A stretch of DNA of 64,000 nt from contig NC_088645.1 of assembly GCF_964019385.1 (NCBI RefSeq), positions 33,483,302 to 33,547,301 of the forward strand. Direction: 5' to 3'. The stretch's first letter is position 1. Each line of letters begins with the position of its first letter. The stretch comes from Sycon ciliatum (Eukaryota > Porifera > Calcarea > Leucosolenida > Sycettidae). The translations under genes and the position numbers were made by a program. Shown piece after piece: positions 45,500-59,880 of this stretch. The notes below the pieces were generated by a model. The model did no database searches. It saw nothing but the letters and a program-made list of their open reading frames with translations, and had not been told where the DNA came from.

Positions 45500-47029
45500 A
45501 GAAGCTGGGAGTGGTAAAATACAGGTATTCTACGACTCCTTGGTATGTAGATCATCGAGGGTGCTGCCCGTTCACATCTGTAACAATCTAGAACAGGATC
45601 GAACAGCTGGTGCACATGGAGGAGCCTCATGCGAACTAAATGGTACTCCAGGAACAGAGCACATTTCTGTGAAACGTTTGCCAAACTTGGGGAATTCTTC
45701 AAAATGTGTACATGTCAACTTGGTCACTTTGTTTGGTAGAACGAGTCCAACCCAAAAGCGTACGCACGTATGCACGTGATCACTTGGGTCCACATTCCAC
45801 AATCGATGTTCCAGCCGGGTTTCAATGTGAAAAGGTGAAACTGCTCGCTCTGCTCTGGCCTGGAGGCAGGAGCAAGCAGAACATTGTTCAGTTTCTGGCC
45901 GACCCAGTCTCAACCAAACGGACTGTTCTGGCGAATCCTGTTCTATGTTGTGCCAAGCAAACGCGGCCTAAGCCAAGGCCCCCTTTAGACTAGGTACAAA
46001 ACAGTCTATAAGTATAAGTCACATTTACATAGAAGTTTCCAAGGCAACGGCAAGAACCTGGCGGGAAGCCTAAAAATCAGCCCTATCCTTTCAGGCAGGG
46101 TGCGAACCCCTGTACAAGGCAGACTCCCTGCATTTATCGTACTTTCACCAGGCAGTCGGACAAACTTTGTACCCGGGTACGACTGTCCTCTGCTTTCATG
46201 CATCCCATGCCCATTGCGCAATTGCGTAGGGTAAAAGGTTGCCTGTATATTGCATGTAAAATGTGTAGTCTGAATGCAGGCTTGGAAAAGTGTTGCCTTT
46301 TAGGTTTTATGTGATTTTGTACTGGATGTTCTATGTACGTAGTTATTCCTGTATACGATGTACCGGTATGACTGATCGCATCGATATTGTATTCAAAATG
46401 GCTGCTCCACAACGAGTCCACTTATACTAAGGATTAGTGGTGCTGTCAGTAGGGAAGTTTAGTCCCACGTAGTCGGTGTGCACTTTGGGTGTGTTTACCA
46501 CGTCATCACTCAAAAAACCCACTTGATACTCAGTGACCCGCGTACAGCCGTTTTCTGATTCACAACATACCGCGTATGGAGGCTCACCCAGTACCCGCAG
46601 CACCTGTTGAAAATCAGAATGCAACGCATTGTGCAAGCTGTGAGCGTGCTCAGTTGAAGAAGTTTTCGATGAACGAAATCAAAATATTCAATGAGCCACG
46701 AAGCCTCAGTTTTGACTCAGTTTGGACCTTTCGCTATATGCTTTTGTTTGTTCCGTGTGACTCAAAACAACATTGCGAACGTGGGTCCATTGCATGAACT
46801 TTAAGTGTATCACCCACGTTCCCGTTTCCGTTACGTGGGACTAAACCTCCCTATTATACTTCGCACGCGTATTAGTCCAAAGTACAAGTATGTGTATTAC
46901 ATCACAATCATAATACACACGCACGAACTGGCACAGTACCGACACATTGCTGCTTGGCAGCATACTGTTTCGGACTAGTAGGCCTCATCAGTGTAACAAC
47001 GGGATCACGAACATGTTGAGCAGAACAAG
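45500..47029. other. Upstream region of gene A', no gene
   Basis: 45500-46015 matches 620-1150. 46030-46345 has no match and shows no gene. 46345-47029 matches 3030-3690. Confidence 0.45.
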
Positions 47030-47244
47030 AAGCCATGTCGACAACTAAATTGTACATACATCTAAGTAACCGGCGTAGTGCTTTCACGTCCCACAGCTAC
47101 AACGCTAACATCGAGTAGTCTCCTACCGCTACAACTAAGGTATAAGTCAGAGCTCTCAAAACTTACAAACAGCCAGTTTACTCTGCAGATCTGTCGCTGA
47201 GTTCAGTTTTCTTCCTCGAAGACATTGTTTATCTGAAAGAGAAC
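47030..47244 (+). promoter_or_regulatory. Putative promoter and 5' UTR, gene A'
   Basis: Conserved block with TATAAG at 47141-47146 and the shared leader before ATG 47245. Confidence 0.45.
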
Positions 47245-47412
47245 ATGGCGACGGAACCAGTCGAGAACGAACTGGATTGCGTTCTAGAGGATATATGGAT
47301 TGATGTTCTGTTACCTATGCTGTCAATTCGCGACATCTTTCAGCTCTGTGCAGTAAACGGGCGCATCCGAGATCTGTTGCTGAAGGAGTGCATATTTAGA
47401 CGTCTATGTCAG
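47245..47412 (+). CDS. F-box gene A', exon 1
   Basis: 56 codons, type A, with V17I and T50I relative to gene A. Ends CAG|GTGAGT in phase 0. The intron to 53330 is 5.9 kb and lacks the LINE, SINE and nested TTAA element of gene A. Confidence 0.85.
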
Positions 47413-47675
47413 GTGAGTAGTAATGTGCAGAGTTCATGCGTTTGTGTGTTCGGAAAAGCTTGGTTTCATTTATTTGAATCAGTATCTTCTAAGGCGTACC
47501 GATTTTATTACTTTGTGTATATACGTGTAATTCGATGGACTACAAGCGATACCACACGAGTGTATGCATTTACATGATAAGATCCTCACTCATTTGAGCA
47601 AATTCTCTGGCCCATAGAAACAGTAATCTCATGATGAGAATTAGCACTCAATTTTTGCTTCAATAGCACTGAATT

Positions 47676-47950
47676 AAGGTGGCTGGGCGGTACAACCTTT
47701 TAGGGGTAACTTTGACAACAATTTGACATACTTTTTGAGTTTCCCAGCAAAGTGGAGATGAAATTTGAAAACGTTTTATGAAAGGTCCGTGGTTATTTTT
47801 CCACGGATCTTTTATAAAACGTTTCCAAATTTTGTTCAAAAGTACAACTAAGATAGAGAAAAATATTTTCAAATTTCATCTCCACTTGACGATTAACTCA
47901 AAAACGCAGTCAAATATTTCCCGAAAATGTTGTACAGCCCCAGCCACCTT
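47676..47950. mobile_element. MITE with internal hairpin (A')
   Basis: Same element as at 6691-6988, shortened by about 23 bp near position 47860, where the segment after AGATAGAGAA is missing. Ends and central hairpin are kept. Confidence 0.7.
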
Positions 47951-49379
47951 CCCTAACATTTCTAGTGATGCTAACTTAGCACTCCATGTCAAGGTTAACA
48001 AACACCTCGCTAACTCCAGACCTCAGCGTAAGTCAGTGTCGCTCAGTCAGCAGGAAAAACGCGAGCTGCCACGTAGGCCCGCGTCACAAAATTCCCAATG
48101 ATATCTTGGCTGTCAATATTGTACATAATTTATGAAGTTTATAGTAAAGATGCTAACCATGTGAAGAAAAGGTTGGTGTGACTTCGGCGACATTTGGGGA
48201 ATTGTGGGTTGCTCCCTACATAGGAGTTCACGGCTTTACAGCCGACTTGAATTCTCACTTGACTGACTCACGACTGCCATCCATAGCACACGAAAAGTCC
48301 ATCGAACCGTCCACTCGCAAACATGCAATAAAGCGGTGCTCGATACGCACTGCCCTTATTCATGGCTCACGGATGACGGGTTTACGTTGCTCTAGTTAAA
48401 AATAGATAATAATAAAATAGTATTTACTATTTAATAGTAAATACTATTAGAGGTATCGTTACAACGTTTCCGTCTTTATGACCATCATCAGGAATGAAGT
48501 GTACATGGCAAGAACAGCAGTATAAAAGAGGGAGGCAAGCAAACAAAGCGCGGTACATCGTGACAGCGCTCGTAGAGGAGTGCAAAGCATGTCATGGCGG
48601 GTGTGCATTGCTACATGTACATGATAACACGAGCACAAACGGCGAGGAAAGTAGATACTGCGCTACAGTAGTGATACAAGCACAGTTCCAGTCTCTCACC
48701 ACCAGTGAGGTGTGTAGAGCCCAGCGCCACTCGCAGTAAATAACAGCTGTATTCAATGCTGTAAAGCGCACCGGTGAGTAAAACAACATCCCATGCATGA
48801 TGCTAAAGGTAGCTGAGCAAGAAAGATGATTGTAGACTATGGTAGAATATGGAAGAGCATACTCGGAGAGGCCATCAACATCAGGGAGCGGACCCCGGAA
48901 ATCAACAACAACAGTGGCTGGGACCTGCTATAACACCACCTGGGCGGCTTTATTGGCTTCTAGCATGCGTTCTGGGTGATACACTCGGCACATGTGTGTG
49001 GACAATGCATGCCTTCACGTACCTTGGCTACCGGCTTTTATGGAGTATGCTCTTCCACATTCTACCATGGTATAATCATCTTTCTTGAACAGCAGCTACC
49101 TTTAGCATCATGCATGGGATGTTGTTGTACTCACCTGTGCGCTTTGCCGGTGTCATATAGTAGAATGACCCCCGTAGTGGAAGGCCCCCCGGTCATTGTA
49201 CTATATAGTAGATTGACCTTGGGGTCACTCTATTATAGTACAACGACCCCCTCGGCCGCTATTTTAGTAGAGGTCCGTGAACTCCTGAACTCTTGCTAGT
49301 ACTACACCATATACGTATAGACGTGTAGATCGACCCCGAGGTCATACTCTTTCTCTCTGACAGATGCACACATTGGTTA

Positions 49380-49522
49380 AAATTTAATCAAACCTGGGGA
49401 TTGTCATTCTCCTCTTTCAAGGATCAGAAACAAAACTCTTATTGGTTTCGCTCCCATGTCATTGGGCAACTCTGCACGTTTGGTTCATGCGAAGTAAAAT
49501 AAAAACCAACCAACCAACCAAC
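49380..49522 (+). mobile_element. LINE-like 3' tail with (CCAA)n
   Basis: GAAGTAAAATAAAAACCAACC and further CCAA units, the same tail type as at 35875 but on +. It is nested inside the element above. Confidence 0.55.
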
Positions 49523-50060
49523 CAAACTCGCTCAAAGTGCTCGGGGTGTACGTGTGTTGGGAATTATTGAGCACTCTCTTGGACAGCCTGGAACCTCTCT
49601 GTTTTAATATCAATGCACCTATCACACACACAATAATCCAAAAGGAGCAAGGAGCACACAGAAAACGCAAAGGAACACTGAACTTGCAAACTTTCTTCCA
49701 ACTCCAAAACAAAAACAATCCAACACAAGGTGGGATGTTCATGTCTCCTAAAGAGGAAAAGTGCCCGACCTATGTACAAATGTTGTGGACTTTTCACCAC
49801 ATATTCCCACAATCAAGAGTACATAACCCCGGACTCTTGCCACAATCCATAATGTCCACGTGGAATCTGTGGTGTAAACTCCATCCCTTTCTACCTGCAC
49901 GTGCGAAACGACAAGTCTGGTGGACTCTGTAGTAGAATGACAGGGTTTTTGTTGGTTTTTTTGGTTTCCCGTTCTCGGGGCCTTCTATTCGGTACTCTTT
50001 GTAGTTGTACTTCTGTACTGTTGAGCTATCCGAATTTAAATAAACATTAAAAAAAAGGGG
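49523..50060. other. Interior of the TGT...ACA element
   Basis: A + frame of about 131 codons (49537-49932) has no recognised motif. AAATAAACATTAAAAAAAA near 50035-50055 looks like a polyadenylated insert end. Confidence 0.35.
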
Positions 50061-51333
50061 GGCAATCTACTATATAGTAGAACGACCCCCGGTCATTGTA
50101 CTATAATAGATTGCCCCCGGGGTCACTCTACTATATAGTACAATGCCCGGAGGTCCATCTGCTGGGGGGTCATTCTACTATCGTACACCGGCATTGAATA
50201 CAGCTGTTATTTACTGCGAGTGGCGCGGGGCTCTACACACCTCACTGGTGGTGTGAGACTGGAACTGTGCTTGTATCACTGCTGTAGCGCAGTATCTACT
50301 TTCAATGCCGTTTGTGCTTGTGTTGTCATGTACATGACGTGGCAATGCACACCCGACATGACGTGCTTTGCACTCCTCTACGCGTGCTGTCACTATCTAC
50401 CGCGCTTTGCCTACTTGCCTCTCTATTAATTTTTATACTGCTGTTCTTTCCATGTACACTTCATTCCTGATGATGGTCATAAAGACCAAAACGTTGTAAC
50501 GATACCTCTAATGGATTTGTGTGAAATGCAGTGCTCTCTTTCTTGAGTGTAGGCAGGTTGCCTGCAAACGATTCAAGTATAATGAAGCTGCGCGAAGCGT
50601 CCTTCAAAATTTTGAGTAAATACTAACCAATGTTAAAAGAAAGAGTCTGCTCCGAACGTTGGAGCTCGCGCTTCCTGCAGACTGACATGACAGTTGACTG
50701 ACTCACGACTACGTCTGGAGCACAAGAGAAGCCCGTCGAACCTTCCATTGACAAACCTGCGAGAAAGCACCATTCCCTGCGCAATATACAGTGTTTCGGG
50801 GAATTCAGCCCCATTTGTGGAGCTGGAGTAGGCTAATGAAATTGCTGCTCCGAGAGCACTGCTTTATGTAGTGTTCTCCAAGCTAAAACATCACTAGCGA
50901 TACCAACTTACAGTGACGCTCCGCTTCCAGCGTAATAAACACGTCGTGAGCAGCGTGAGGCAGTGTCACACATGGAGTTGTGAGAACTGACGTTTAGGGG
51001 CATTTACCATACGCAACGCTGTCCCCTCCGACCATTTAGTCGCATTCGCGCGCTAGGGACAACAGTACGATGGTTGCGATGTCGGAGGTGATTAGTGAAG
51101 AAAGCTTTCTTCGGAACGTGCAAAACCATAACTAAAAATTGGCCCTGGCGCCCATGAGATCTTTTACTTTTGTTTGAGTTTGACTCAACACGGCTATTAG
51201 GTGCACTTGGTTTGCGGAAACATAGTTTTCTGCGCGTGAACCATAAATTCCGTGAAAAAAAGTGAGTAAAAAATGTTCCAAAAGTATCCAGAGTCTCAGA
51301 ACACAGAATTTTGTGTCTTTTTTCACAAAATTG

Positions 51334-51666
51334 TCAAAGGGGAGGACAAAGGATCCTCTTCTCAGCCCGCTCCGTCCTTTGGTCGTACCAGTTACCATGC
51401 CCTTCGTGTGGCAGGGTTTCCGCCAGAGTGTAGAGAGTATCGACCTCCCTGCACCATACGGAAACATGACGACATAAGCTCTCCTGTACGAATTCCCTCT
51501 CACCAATGGCCCCACCAAGATAGCGAACACCACTGGTCAGCACACGTATACCCGTAGAGTCGAACAGCTCTTGGGCTTCAGACTCCAGGGTGGGTTTCAT
51601 CAGCAGAACTGTCTTAGCTGCATTAGGGTAATAGCCATTATCATCATTATCACTACGTTCAAACAA
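51334..51666 (-). pseudogene. Retroelement RT fragment (A')
   Basis: Duplicate of 10505-10837, nearly identical (GYYPNAAKTVLLMKP and GVRYLGGAIGERE). It is truncated at the same places, so the damage predates duplication. Confidence 0.65.
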
Positions 51667-51915
51667 CTACTCAACCACGCATAGTACCGTAACACAGAAG
51701 TGGTGTGGCTCTGAAGATTCAAAGATCAATTGGAGGGAGAGCTAAGTGAACAAGAACGTTGCAAAGTCGAACACTTCCCAGCACTGTTTTTCGACAATGA
51801 GAATTTAGATGGAAAATAAACAGCAGTAAAAAGTAGCATTTTCACACGACGATTGTTTCGACACATATACTTATATGGACGGCATATCAGCTTGGCTCTC
51901 CACCCGAATCTAATC

Positions 51916-52958
51916 TTAAGCAGGTAGCAGCCTACCCATTAATTTCATATAGCATCCAATTGACCGTAACTTTGGTGTCTCTCAATGGATTTGAGTGACA
52001 TTTTCACCACACACTCCTGCCACTATGTTGGCCCTCTGGACATGATTTAAAAGTTCTTGCGCCTCACTGACAGGATTTCCAGGCCGGAAAAACTCAAAAA
52101 CCCGGTATAGTGCCACGGTGTGCGAGCCACCCAGGCGCCAACAAAATGCATTCACAATTTTTTCACATCTTCTCACTCATTCTGTCGGTGCGCGGGACCC
52201 AAACCTAAAAAAAGTCCAGACGCAGCCATGGGTGGTGGGATAGGGCCCCTCAACATGGCCCTGGGATCTGTCACTACAGCACGAGTGGGCGTTCTCTTAC
52301 AGACTCCCACAGACCCAAGTCATATTTTGAATTTTTTTAGGTTTAAGGTATGCTACGAAATCGTACCTTTGATACAACATCCAGTGCTGGGCCCTCCACA
52401 ACAAGCCAATTCCACAGCTCTTCACACCAAATCTAGGTTATCCTTTAAAATCGGCAAAGACTACCACTCACGTTCCACTTCTGCCTAGTACTGACTCCTA
52501 CCTTACTTCTTGACACGACTCAAACTTGCCAAAGTCACTAAATCAACGTCAACTACAGTAATCAAGCCACATATCTGCAACGTCACGAGGGTGCTGGCAA
52601 ACGTCCTGCTGCACGGCGACGGGCGAAGTCGCCGTGCAGCCCAATACGTGGCTAAAAACGTGATTTTTTGGACTTGGAGCAAAATTCTGCACACTTTCGC
52701 GTGTTTCCATGATACGTCAAGTTGCGCACGGTCTGCTCACATTAAAATACAGTGCTGTAAAAAAATGACAGCGTGCAACAAAAAATTCTTTCCTAGTAAG
52801 GGAACATTTTCGGCCCTAGCTCTTGGACGGCTGGTCAGATGGAGACAAAATTATCAGAGATTTTGCAGCTATTCATGCTCTTTCAACTGACGTAGCACTC
52901 GATATGAATTTACAAATCCAATTTTTCAGCGAATTTGTGGGTAGTCTACCACCATTAA
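51916..52958. mobile_element. TTAA element, uninterrupted copy (A')
   Basis: A' copy of the outer element, bounded by TTAA at both ends, about 1043 bp, with no nested insert. It encodes the shared frame on + (52120-52488) and keeps the compensated hairpin near 52608-52638. Confidence 0.85.
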
Positions 52959-53330
52959 GCACCTGGTGAACATGTGTTTTGCTTTTTATACCACTTTGGT
53001 CGATATTATCCTTCCACCGGGTCACTCTATAGCCGAGACGCACTCTACATCGCCCCAATGGATTCAAAATGAACTCTTTTGTGCTGGCCAATTCTAAGTT
53101 CTTCTCTTGAGGCTACTTTCTCTTGTAATAGGCAAAAACATGTTACTTGAACTTACTTCCCTTTCAAGTTAACGCGAACTACACTTAAAATATTGAATAG
53201 TTCTTATGATTAGAGGAAGGGAAGTAAGAGGTACTCTACTGTTCTGATGCAGGTCTGCGAAAACGCACAAGGTAATCGTATACTTTAAAAGTGATTTTCC
53301 GTTGTCTTGTTCGTTTGTCCATGCATGCAG

Positions 53331-54386
53331 CAACGCTATCAGCTAAGTCCTTCTTTGAACACGTCCTACATCAGTGCTGCGAAAAATATCTACATCTCCA
53401 TTTGCATAGTTAGCATGGATTCAAACCTGATTTGGGATAACTACAGGCTTGCTACCAGTGATTTATCCGAACAAGACCTTCTATGGTATGCGTCCAAAAG
53501 GAAAATCCTCCGGTGGAGATCTCGAAGGCCTGCCCAAGAAAGGTTCTTAGCTCGGACTCTACTTGATACGTCGGATTCCAGTCAGAGATTACTTGTTCAA
53601 GGTCAGAAGCTGACCTTAGAAGAAGTTAGCGCCCAATGGACATATGTTGTTGGTGGGACACTAGAAAAAGTGGGCGAAATCCTACATGAACGTTTCGATT
53701 CGCATGAAGGGTACCAGCAAGCTTTTTTAGAAAAGCTGGAGCAAGATGTTCCAACGCTGGTGATTTACTTGCCCCTGGCGTACCGCTCATGGAGACTTAA
53801 AGAGCTTGCACACTGCCTTCACAGCATTGTAGCCAGAGACCCAACCATGACCTCACGGATTCAACAGATCATATGCAACTTACCTAGCCGTCCAGTTCAA
53901 ACGTCCACGTGGGCCCATCAGCAGGCCCTGTACGACCTTCATTGGAAAGATGCGGATGAACTCACGTCTGCTGCACCAGCTGACGGTATACTATGGACCA
54001 GGATCTGTATTGATATCATTGCTCGACTTGCAAGAGATCGTTCATTTATTAGGCTCCTGATCACGGGAAAGCTTCGGACATCGCAGATGGACGATTACTT
54101 CAAGGCTGTCACTGAGTACAAACAAATCTGGAAGTATTTGCCGGAGTCCACTCGCCCCAGTCTTGCAGCTATACACCAGGAATTGGGAACGTTTCTCCTG
54201 TCATCAACATCAGCTTCGGACTCTAGGAAGGAATTTACGAAAATTGAATTGGTGAACGCCATGGTAATGATGGGCAAGAAACTGGTTGACGAAACAACTC
54301 ACAAATCCGGTACGGCCCTGACCGTCCAATCTCCCGCGGCTTATTTCATGGATCACTCTGCCATCCTACGTGTATGTATGCTATAA
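53331..54386 (+). CDS. F-box gene A', exon 2
   Basis: 351 codons plus TAA, acceptor and phase as in gene A. About 14 residues differ from gene A, several clustered (SGPTQRSLVQ to SDSSQRLLVQ). The frame is fully open despite this, which suggests selection or recent origin. Same type A tail. Confidence 0.8.
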   Translation, partial: QRYQLSPSLNTSYISAAKNIYISICIVSMDSNLIWDNYRLATSDLSEQDLLWYASKRKILRWRSRRPAQERFLARTLLDTSDSSQRLLVQGQKLTLEEVSAQWTYVVGGTLEKVGEILHERFDSHEGYQQAFLEKLEQDVPTLVIYLPLAYRSWRLKELAHCLHSIVARDPTMTSRIQQIICNLPSRPVQTSTWAHQQALYDLHWKDADELTSAAPADGILWTRICIDIIARLARDRSFIRLLITGKLRTSQMDDYFKAVTEYKQIWKYLPESTRPSLAAIHQELGTFLLSSTSASDSRKEFTKIELVNAMVMMGKKLVDETTHKSGTALTVQSPAAYFMDHSAILRVCML

Positions 54387-54536
54387 CCGAGTACCACCAT
54401 CACAAACATGCCTGCCTACCATATTCTCATGCTAGCTCCCATTACTCAGTTCATGTCTGGGCATTACGTCTGTTTTAAATTCATGGTACCTCTGTTTTTG
54501 CTGACACCTACATGACTTTATCTTCCCGTATTACGG

Positions 54537-54599
54537 GAGATTTTATCGGGTAACGGACTCTTTTACGGTAAAAGAGTCCGTTACCGCGATAAAAATCTA
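54537..54599. repeat. Long hairpin downstream of gene A'
   Basis: Same hairpin after the A' stop, with small length changes at the outer stem. The inner 17-18 bp stem is fully kept apart from one base at its end. Confidence 0.8.
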
Positions 54600-55034
54600 T
54601 CCTGCTGGGGCCCAGTTTTTAGTTTTTTTTACTAGCAAACACATCCCTACTAATAATCAGGTAAAATGGGCAACTGAAGTGACCCTGGACAACACGACAA
54701 AGGGGAGTAGGGGCAATGTGCCAATGTGATCGGCAAGGATCATACGACCGAAGGTACGAGAACCATAGCCTACAACCAGGCATCGATAGGAATGCAAAAT
54801 TTTCAAAAAGGACCGGTCATCCTCAGCACGCCTTGTTGTGGATGCCAAGAGGTCAGGACTAGAAAATTCAAGAGAATTCTGGCCTAGACCTCTGTACTCT
54901 ACTTCTTCACCAACCCGATCACCTGAGAGTCATGATGAGGAAATGGATATGTTTAATGGCCTACCACATATCCGTCCTGAGAAATGTTCAGCTGATGAAT
55001 CGCATGGTGCCATCAAGGGATCATTTAGCAAGCG

Positions 55035-56255
<1,221 letters not shown>

Positions 56256-57017
56256 ATTAATTATAAAGTAAATAAGGAAACCCCATGGTAACAGAGACCA
56301 CATTTCTATTTTTAATTAATTTGTATTCGGTTATACTTATACAAAGTCCAGCAGAGAACGGAATGGTAAGACAGAACAAGAGAGAAGACATGACAATACA
56401 GCTTAAGCCGGAGCAGCGTACTGGTGAATTGGGCCTACCTCTCCCGACCATGGGTCTCGGAATCAGCGGCAGAATCAAGCACCACATACATATTTAGTAG
56501 AGCGGAAAAATGGAAATGAGAAAGTAGCAGGGTGTGGTGTAAGGAAACAGAACTTATTGAGATGTCGACCACATTTTGAAAGTCCCTGGCTCCGTCGTCT
56601 CAGACAGGGTTCACTGCAGTAGTATTTGAACAACCTAATGTGCACTTGTTGCAGACTCTGTTTCGTAGGTTTAGCATTTTGGAAAGTCAATGCCAAAACT
56701 ACTTTGTTCAAACGGATACGATTATACGTAAGAAGCGGGGGAGTGGTAAATTACAGGTATTTAACGACTCCCTGGCAAGGAGGTCACCGCGTGTGCTGCC
56801 CGTTCACATCTGACCGTGAACGACAGCAAACATCACAGACGTCAAGGCTGCCTGGCGGCATGCTGTTGGAAGCCAATTCCACATGTCAGCAGCCAGGTAT
56901 GGCAAAGCGTAGAAACCGTACCGTGACGAAGCATTAGGCTGGGCTAAAGCAAGGGTGGACTGTCCCCTTATCAAGGTATACGTATGGTCTCTATTTGATG
57001 TAAGTACAAAAAAGTTT

Positions 57018-57284
57018 GGCAAGTATGGGCGAAGCTCGCCGCCGGGCAGCCTAGTACATGGCTAAAAAACGTTATTCAAATAAAGTGCTGCCAAAAAAAT
57101 GCCAGCGTGCAACAAAAAAATCTTTCCTAGCAAGGGCACATTTTCGGCCATAACTTTTTTTTCAGATCGACACAGAAGTTTCAGAGATTTTGCAGTTATT
57201 TATGCTTTTTCAATTGATGTAGCACTGGTTAACAATTTACAATTTCGATGTTTTAGGGAATTTCGGGGTAATCTGCCACCTTAA
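57018..57284. mobile_element. Half TTAA element (A')
   Basis: Half of a TTAA-family element, from the central hairpin region to a right end TCTGCCACCTTAA (TTAA 57281-57284). It contains the family's CCTAGCAAGGGCACATTTTCG segment in part. Confidence 0.65.
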
Positions 57285-57320
57285 AGGAACGTTGTGCCTG
57301 GGTAGTGATGTGATGTCGTG

Positions 57321-58871
57321 TTGATTGATTGATTGATTTTATTTGGATTCGCGAGACCAAACGAGCAGGAGTGCTCAATAACAGGGTAGCGAATGGTTGA
57401 GTTGTGCTATGTGACAATGTAGTGTGTGCGTTGGGTGGTGGTGGTGGGGGGGAGGGAGAGCTGCGGAGGCCCAATACAATGTAAGGGGATGGGAGGAGAG
57501 AAGGCCAGCGGAGAGTCAAATTCAGAAGAGGGAGGAGAGAATAGCTGAAGTACACGGTTACTGTGCGAATTCAAATAAACCAAACAAACAGCAAAACAAG
57601 TACACAGCTCACGAGAATAAAGAGGACTGGAGCGCAGAATTGAACTGCTGAAGTACACAGCCGACGAGAATAAAGACAGGAGTACAGAAATGAACGGGAG
57701 GCAGTCTACGAAGTGGTGGTACCATCGGTGCATGCACCACGGTACGTCATTATCATATTATCGGCTTTGCAAAGTTCGTGGGTACTGAATACCATGGTAT
57801 GGCCAACTGTGTAGCAGTCTACAACGTGTAGGGAATGGCAGCTCGGCGGAATACTGTGATGTTGCCTATGGCTCGCACCGTGTCAGGTATATGGTTCCAT
57901 AACAGGCAACTGCGAGTGTTCTGCGGCATGCGGCCAGATTACGGTTGACGTCAGCAACAACTTTCCCGACCAGCTCAATGAAGGCGAGATGCTGGTCGAC
58001 TAACACTCCAAGGTAACGGACACACTGGGAAGGAGACACTGGGAAGGGGACACTAGAAAGTTACCACAGAGGACGGTGAAGGTAGGTGGAACTGGGGTTG
58101 CTATGCGATGGACGATTAATGATTGCGTTTTGTCGGGGTTCATTAGGAAGTTCAGTTCCGTGAGATGTGATTTAAACGCATCGAAGCTCTCTGATAGTCG
58201 GTTCTGTATCGTGTTGATGCAGCTGCTCGATGTGTAGAGTCCTATCAGCTGGGAAAGAGTTTGATAGATGTGTGAGTTGGTGTGAAGTCTATTACGTGTC
58301 TTGTGTAGATCGTGAAATAACGGGTTCCAGGACAGAGCCTTGAGGTACCCCTCCCCCCCCCCCCCTCCACTACAGGTCACGGGTCGCCAGAAGCTTTAGT
58401 GGATGGATTTGCCACTGTGTGGCGGTTTGGTTGTGTTTATTTTAATTCGCAAACCAAACGGACTGAACATGTCCAATGACAAGGAAGCGAATGAAGTCCA
58501 AGTAACCCAGGAATGGGAAACTCGGCAGCAGACACAGATGAAAAGGAAATATGGGAACAGAATGTGTGCCGACGAGCGCTTAGATAGGAAGCGAACCAAG
58601 ATTGTGCTGTGCCACAAATGCGGCAGGAGTGTAGTTCGTTCATGAGTGGCTGGTGCTTGACCCGGTCGAAAGACTTGCTCATATCCAAAAATAATATTCC
58701 GGTGTACGTGACCGTCATCCAAGCGTTGTTGTCACTTTGATATAGCCAGTGAAAGGACATCCTCTGTGGAGTGATCGAAGCAGTAGGCGAAACAAGAATA
58801 TTAATACAATGTAATTGAATACTGAACGCCCTCAGCTTGACAGAACAGTCATAATAATTATAACATATCAT
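57321..58871 (-). pseudogene. Decayed LINE reverse transcriptase with (TCAA)n tail (A')
   Basis: A' copy without the N gap. Minus frame 58871-58437 holds LDMSKSFDRVKHQPL, and 58380-58000 holds LNFLMNPDKTQSLIVH. The 3' end is kept here: minus CCAAATAAAATCAATCAATC (57321-57345), the same tail type as the LINE at 4263-6605. Confidence 0.75.
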
Positions 58872-58981
58872 GCACGGCCCACGACGACAGTAACTGCAGA
58901 GTTCCCTCTAGCGACTGACCGCCGATCAGCATTGTATTTTTGCCAGGACAAGAGGCTTGACACATTTGACAGACGCTGTTA

Positions 58982-59880
58982 CAGTACGGATCGGCTATAG
59001 CGTTGGTGTTTGATTTTCGTGAAAATATCACTAAAGGCGATATAATAGGCGATATGCATACTTAGGTATGCCTGACACATGCATGTATGGTGTCATTCGA
59101 ATCAGTGCAGCTTGCAGAAGCGTGCATACTGTGCATGTGACTGTGCAGTACGCGCAGTGCAGAGCTACATGTACTTCCTGCGGAAACAAAAACTTCGCGA
59201 CTTTTTGACATGAGCTTTCAAGGAGTTGCTGTGCTCAACAAAATGTGTTCTTTTGGAAGAGAAACACTTCAACACATTCAACCGACATATCAACAATATC
59301 TGCAGGATCGATTAGTGGGAGTAGAGTCTCAGTCTGGGTCGCCATCGCTCGACTCATCACCGCTGAAAACCGTTCCAAGTGGCAGGTCCATCGACACGTG
59401 ATGTCGTATGTCACGGAGAAGCTTCTCTGCGTACCTGATCGTCTTCGCTGTTACCTAAATGCCTTCTCCAACATATCGGCAGAGACCACGGTAGCGCTTC
59501 AGCGATGGTACTCATTGCTGCCTCCGCTCTCGCTCGAGGATGCTCCGGAACAACAAGCACAGCCAACGCCAAACATTTCCGAGGGATATCATAGTCGTAC
59601 CAGCGCTTCCTGACTGCCGCGATCAGATCTCGCCGTGTACGATGTATAATTTTTTTGGATCATCACTATAGCCGATGAAAAATGTATGCAATAAAATCCT
59701 TTTGACAAAGAAATCGTATCATTATAGCCGATATATTACCATAGCCGATTATTACTATAGCAGATCCGATATGTATAGAAAGGGGTGGTTAACGAAAATG
59801 AATTTGAGAATACGATCACTATAAGTATAAGAGGTATATTACTATAGCCGACAACCCTATACTATAGCCGATCCGCACTG
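58982..59880. mobile_element. pogo/Tigger-like element (A')
   Basis: Same 899-bp element at the same place, starting CAGTACGGATCGGC. Both overlapping frames (59210-59401 and 59245-59613) are kept with few changes. Confidence 0.7.

Larger units (their letters stand above)
49151..50187. mobile_element. TGT...ACA element with CCGG target duplication
   Basis: 1037-bp insertion into the Penelope-like arm. The target CCGG (49147-49150) is repeated at 50188-50191, and A has it once. Ends are TGTCATATAGTAGAATGACC and its inverted counterpart closing in TACA. Subterminal words such as TTGTACTATATAGTAGA and GGGGTCA repeat inside both ends over about 130 bp. A 4-bp target and TGT...ACA ends recall Ginger-type elements, but no integrase is present, so the class is tentative. 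It contains a LINE-like tail at 49490-49522. Confidence 0.75.
48441..50520. mobile_element. Penelope-like foldback relic, interrupted (A')
   Basis: Copy of 8655-9682 with the same arms and the same EAINIRERTPE fragment (about 48870). It is split by the element at 49151-50187 in the right arm. In its right-arm hammerhead core the GAAA box has become AAAA (about 50488), which removes a catalytic guanosine. Confidence 0.65.
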
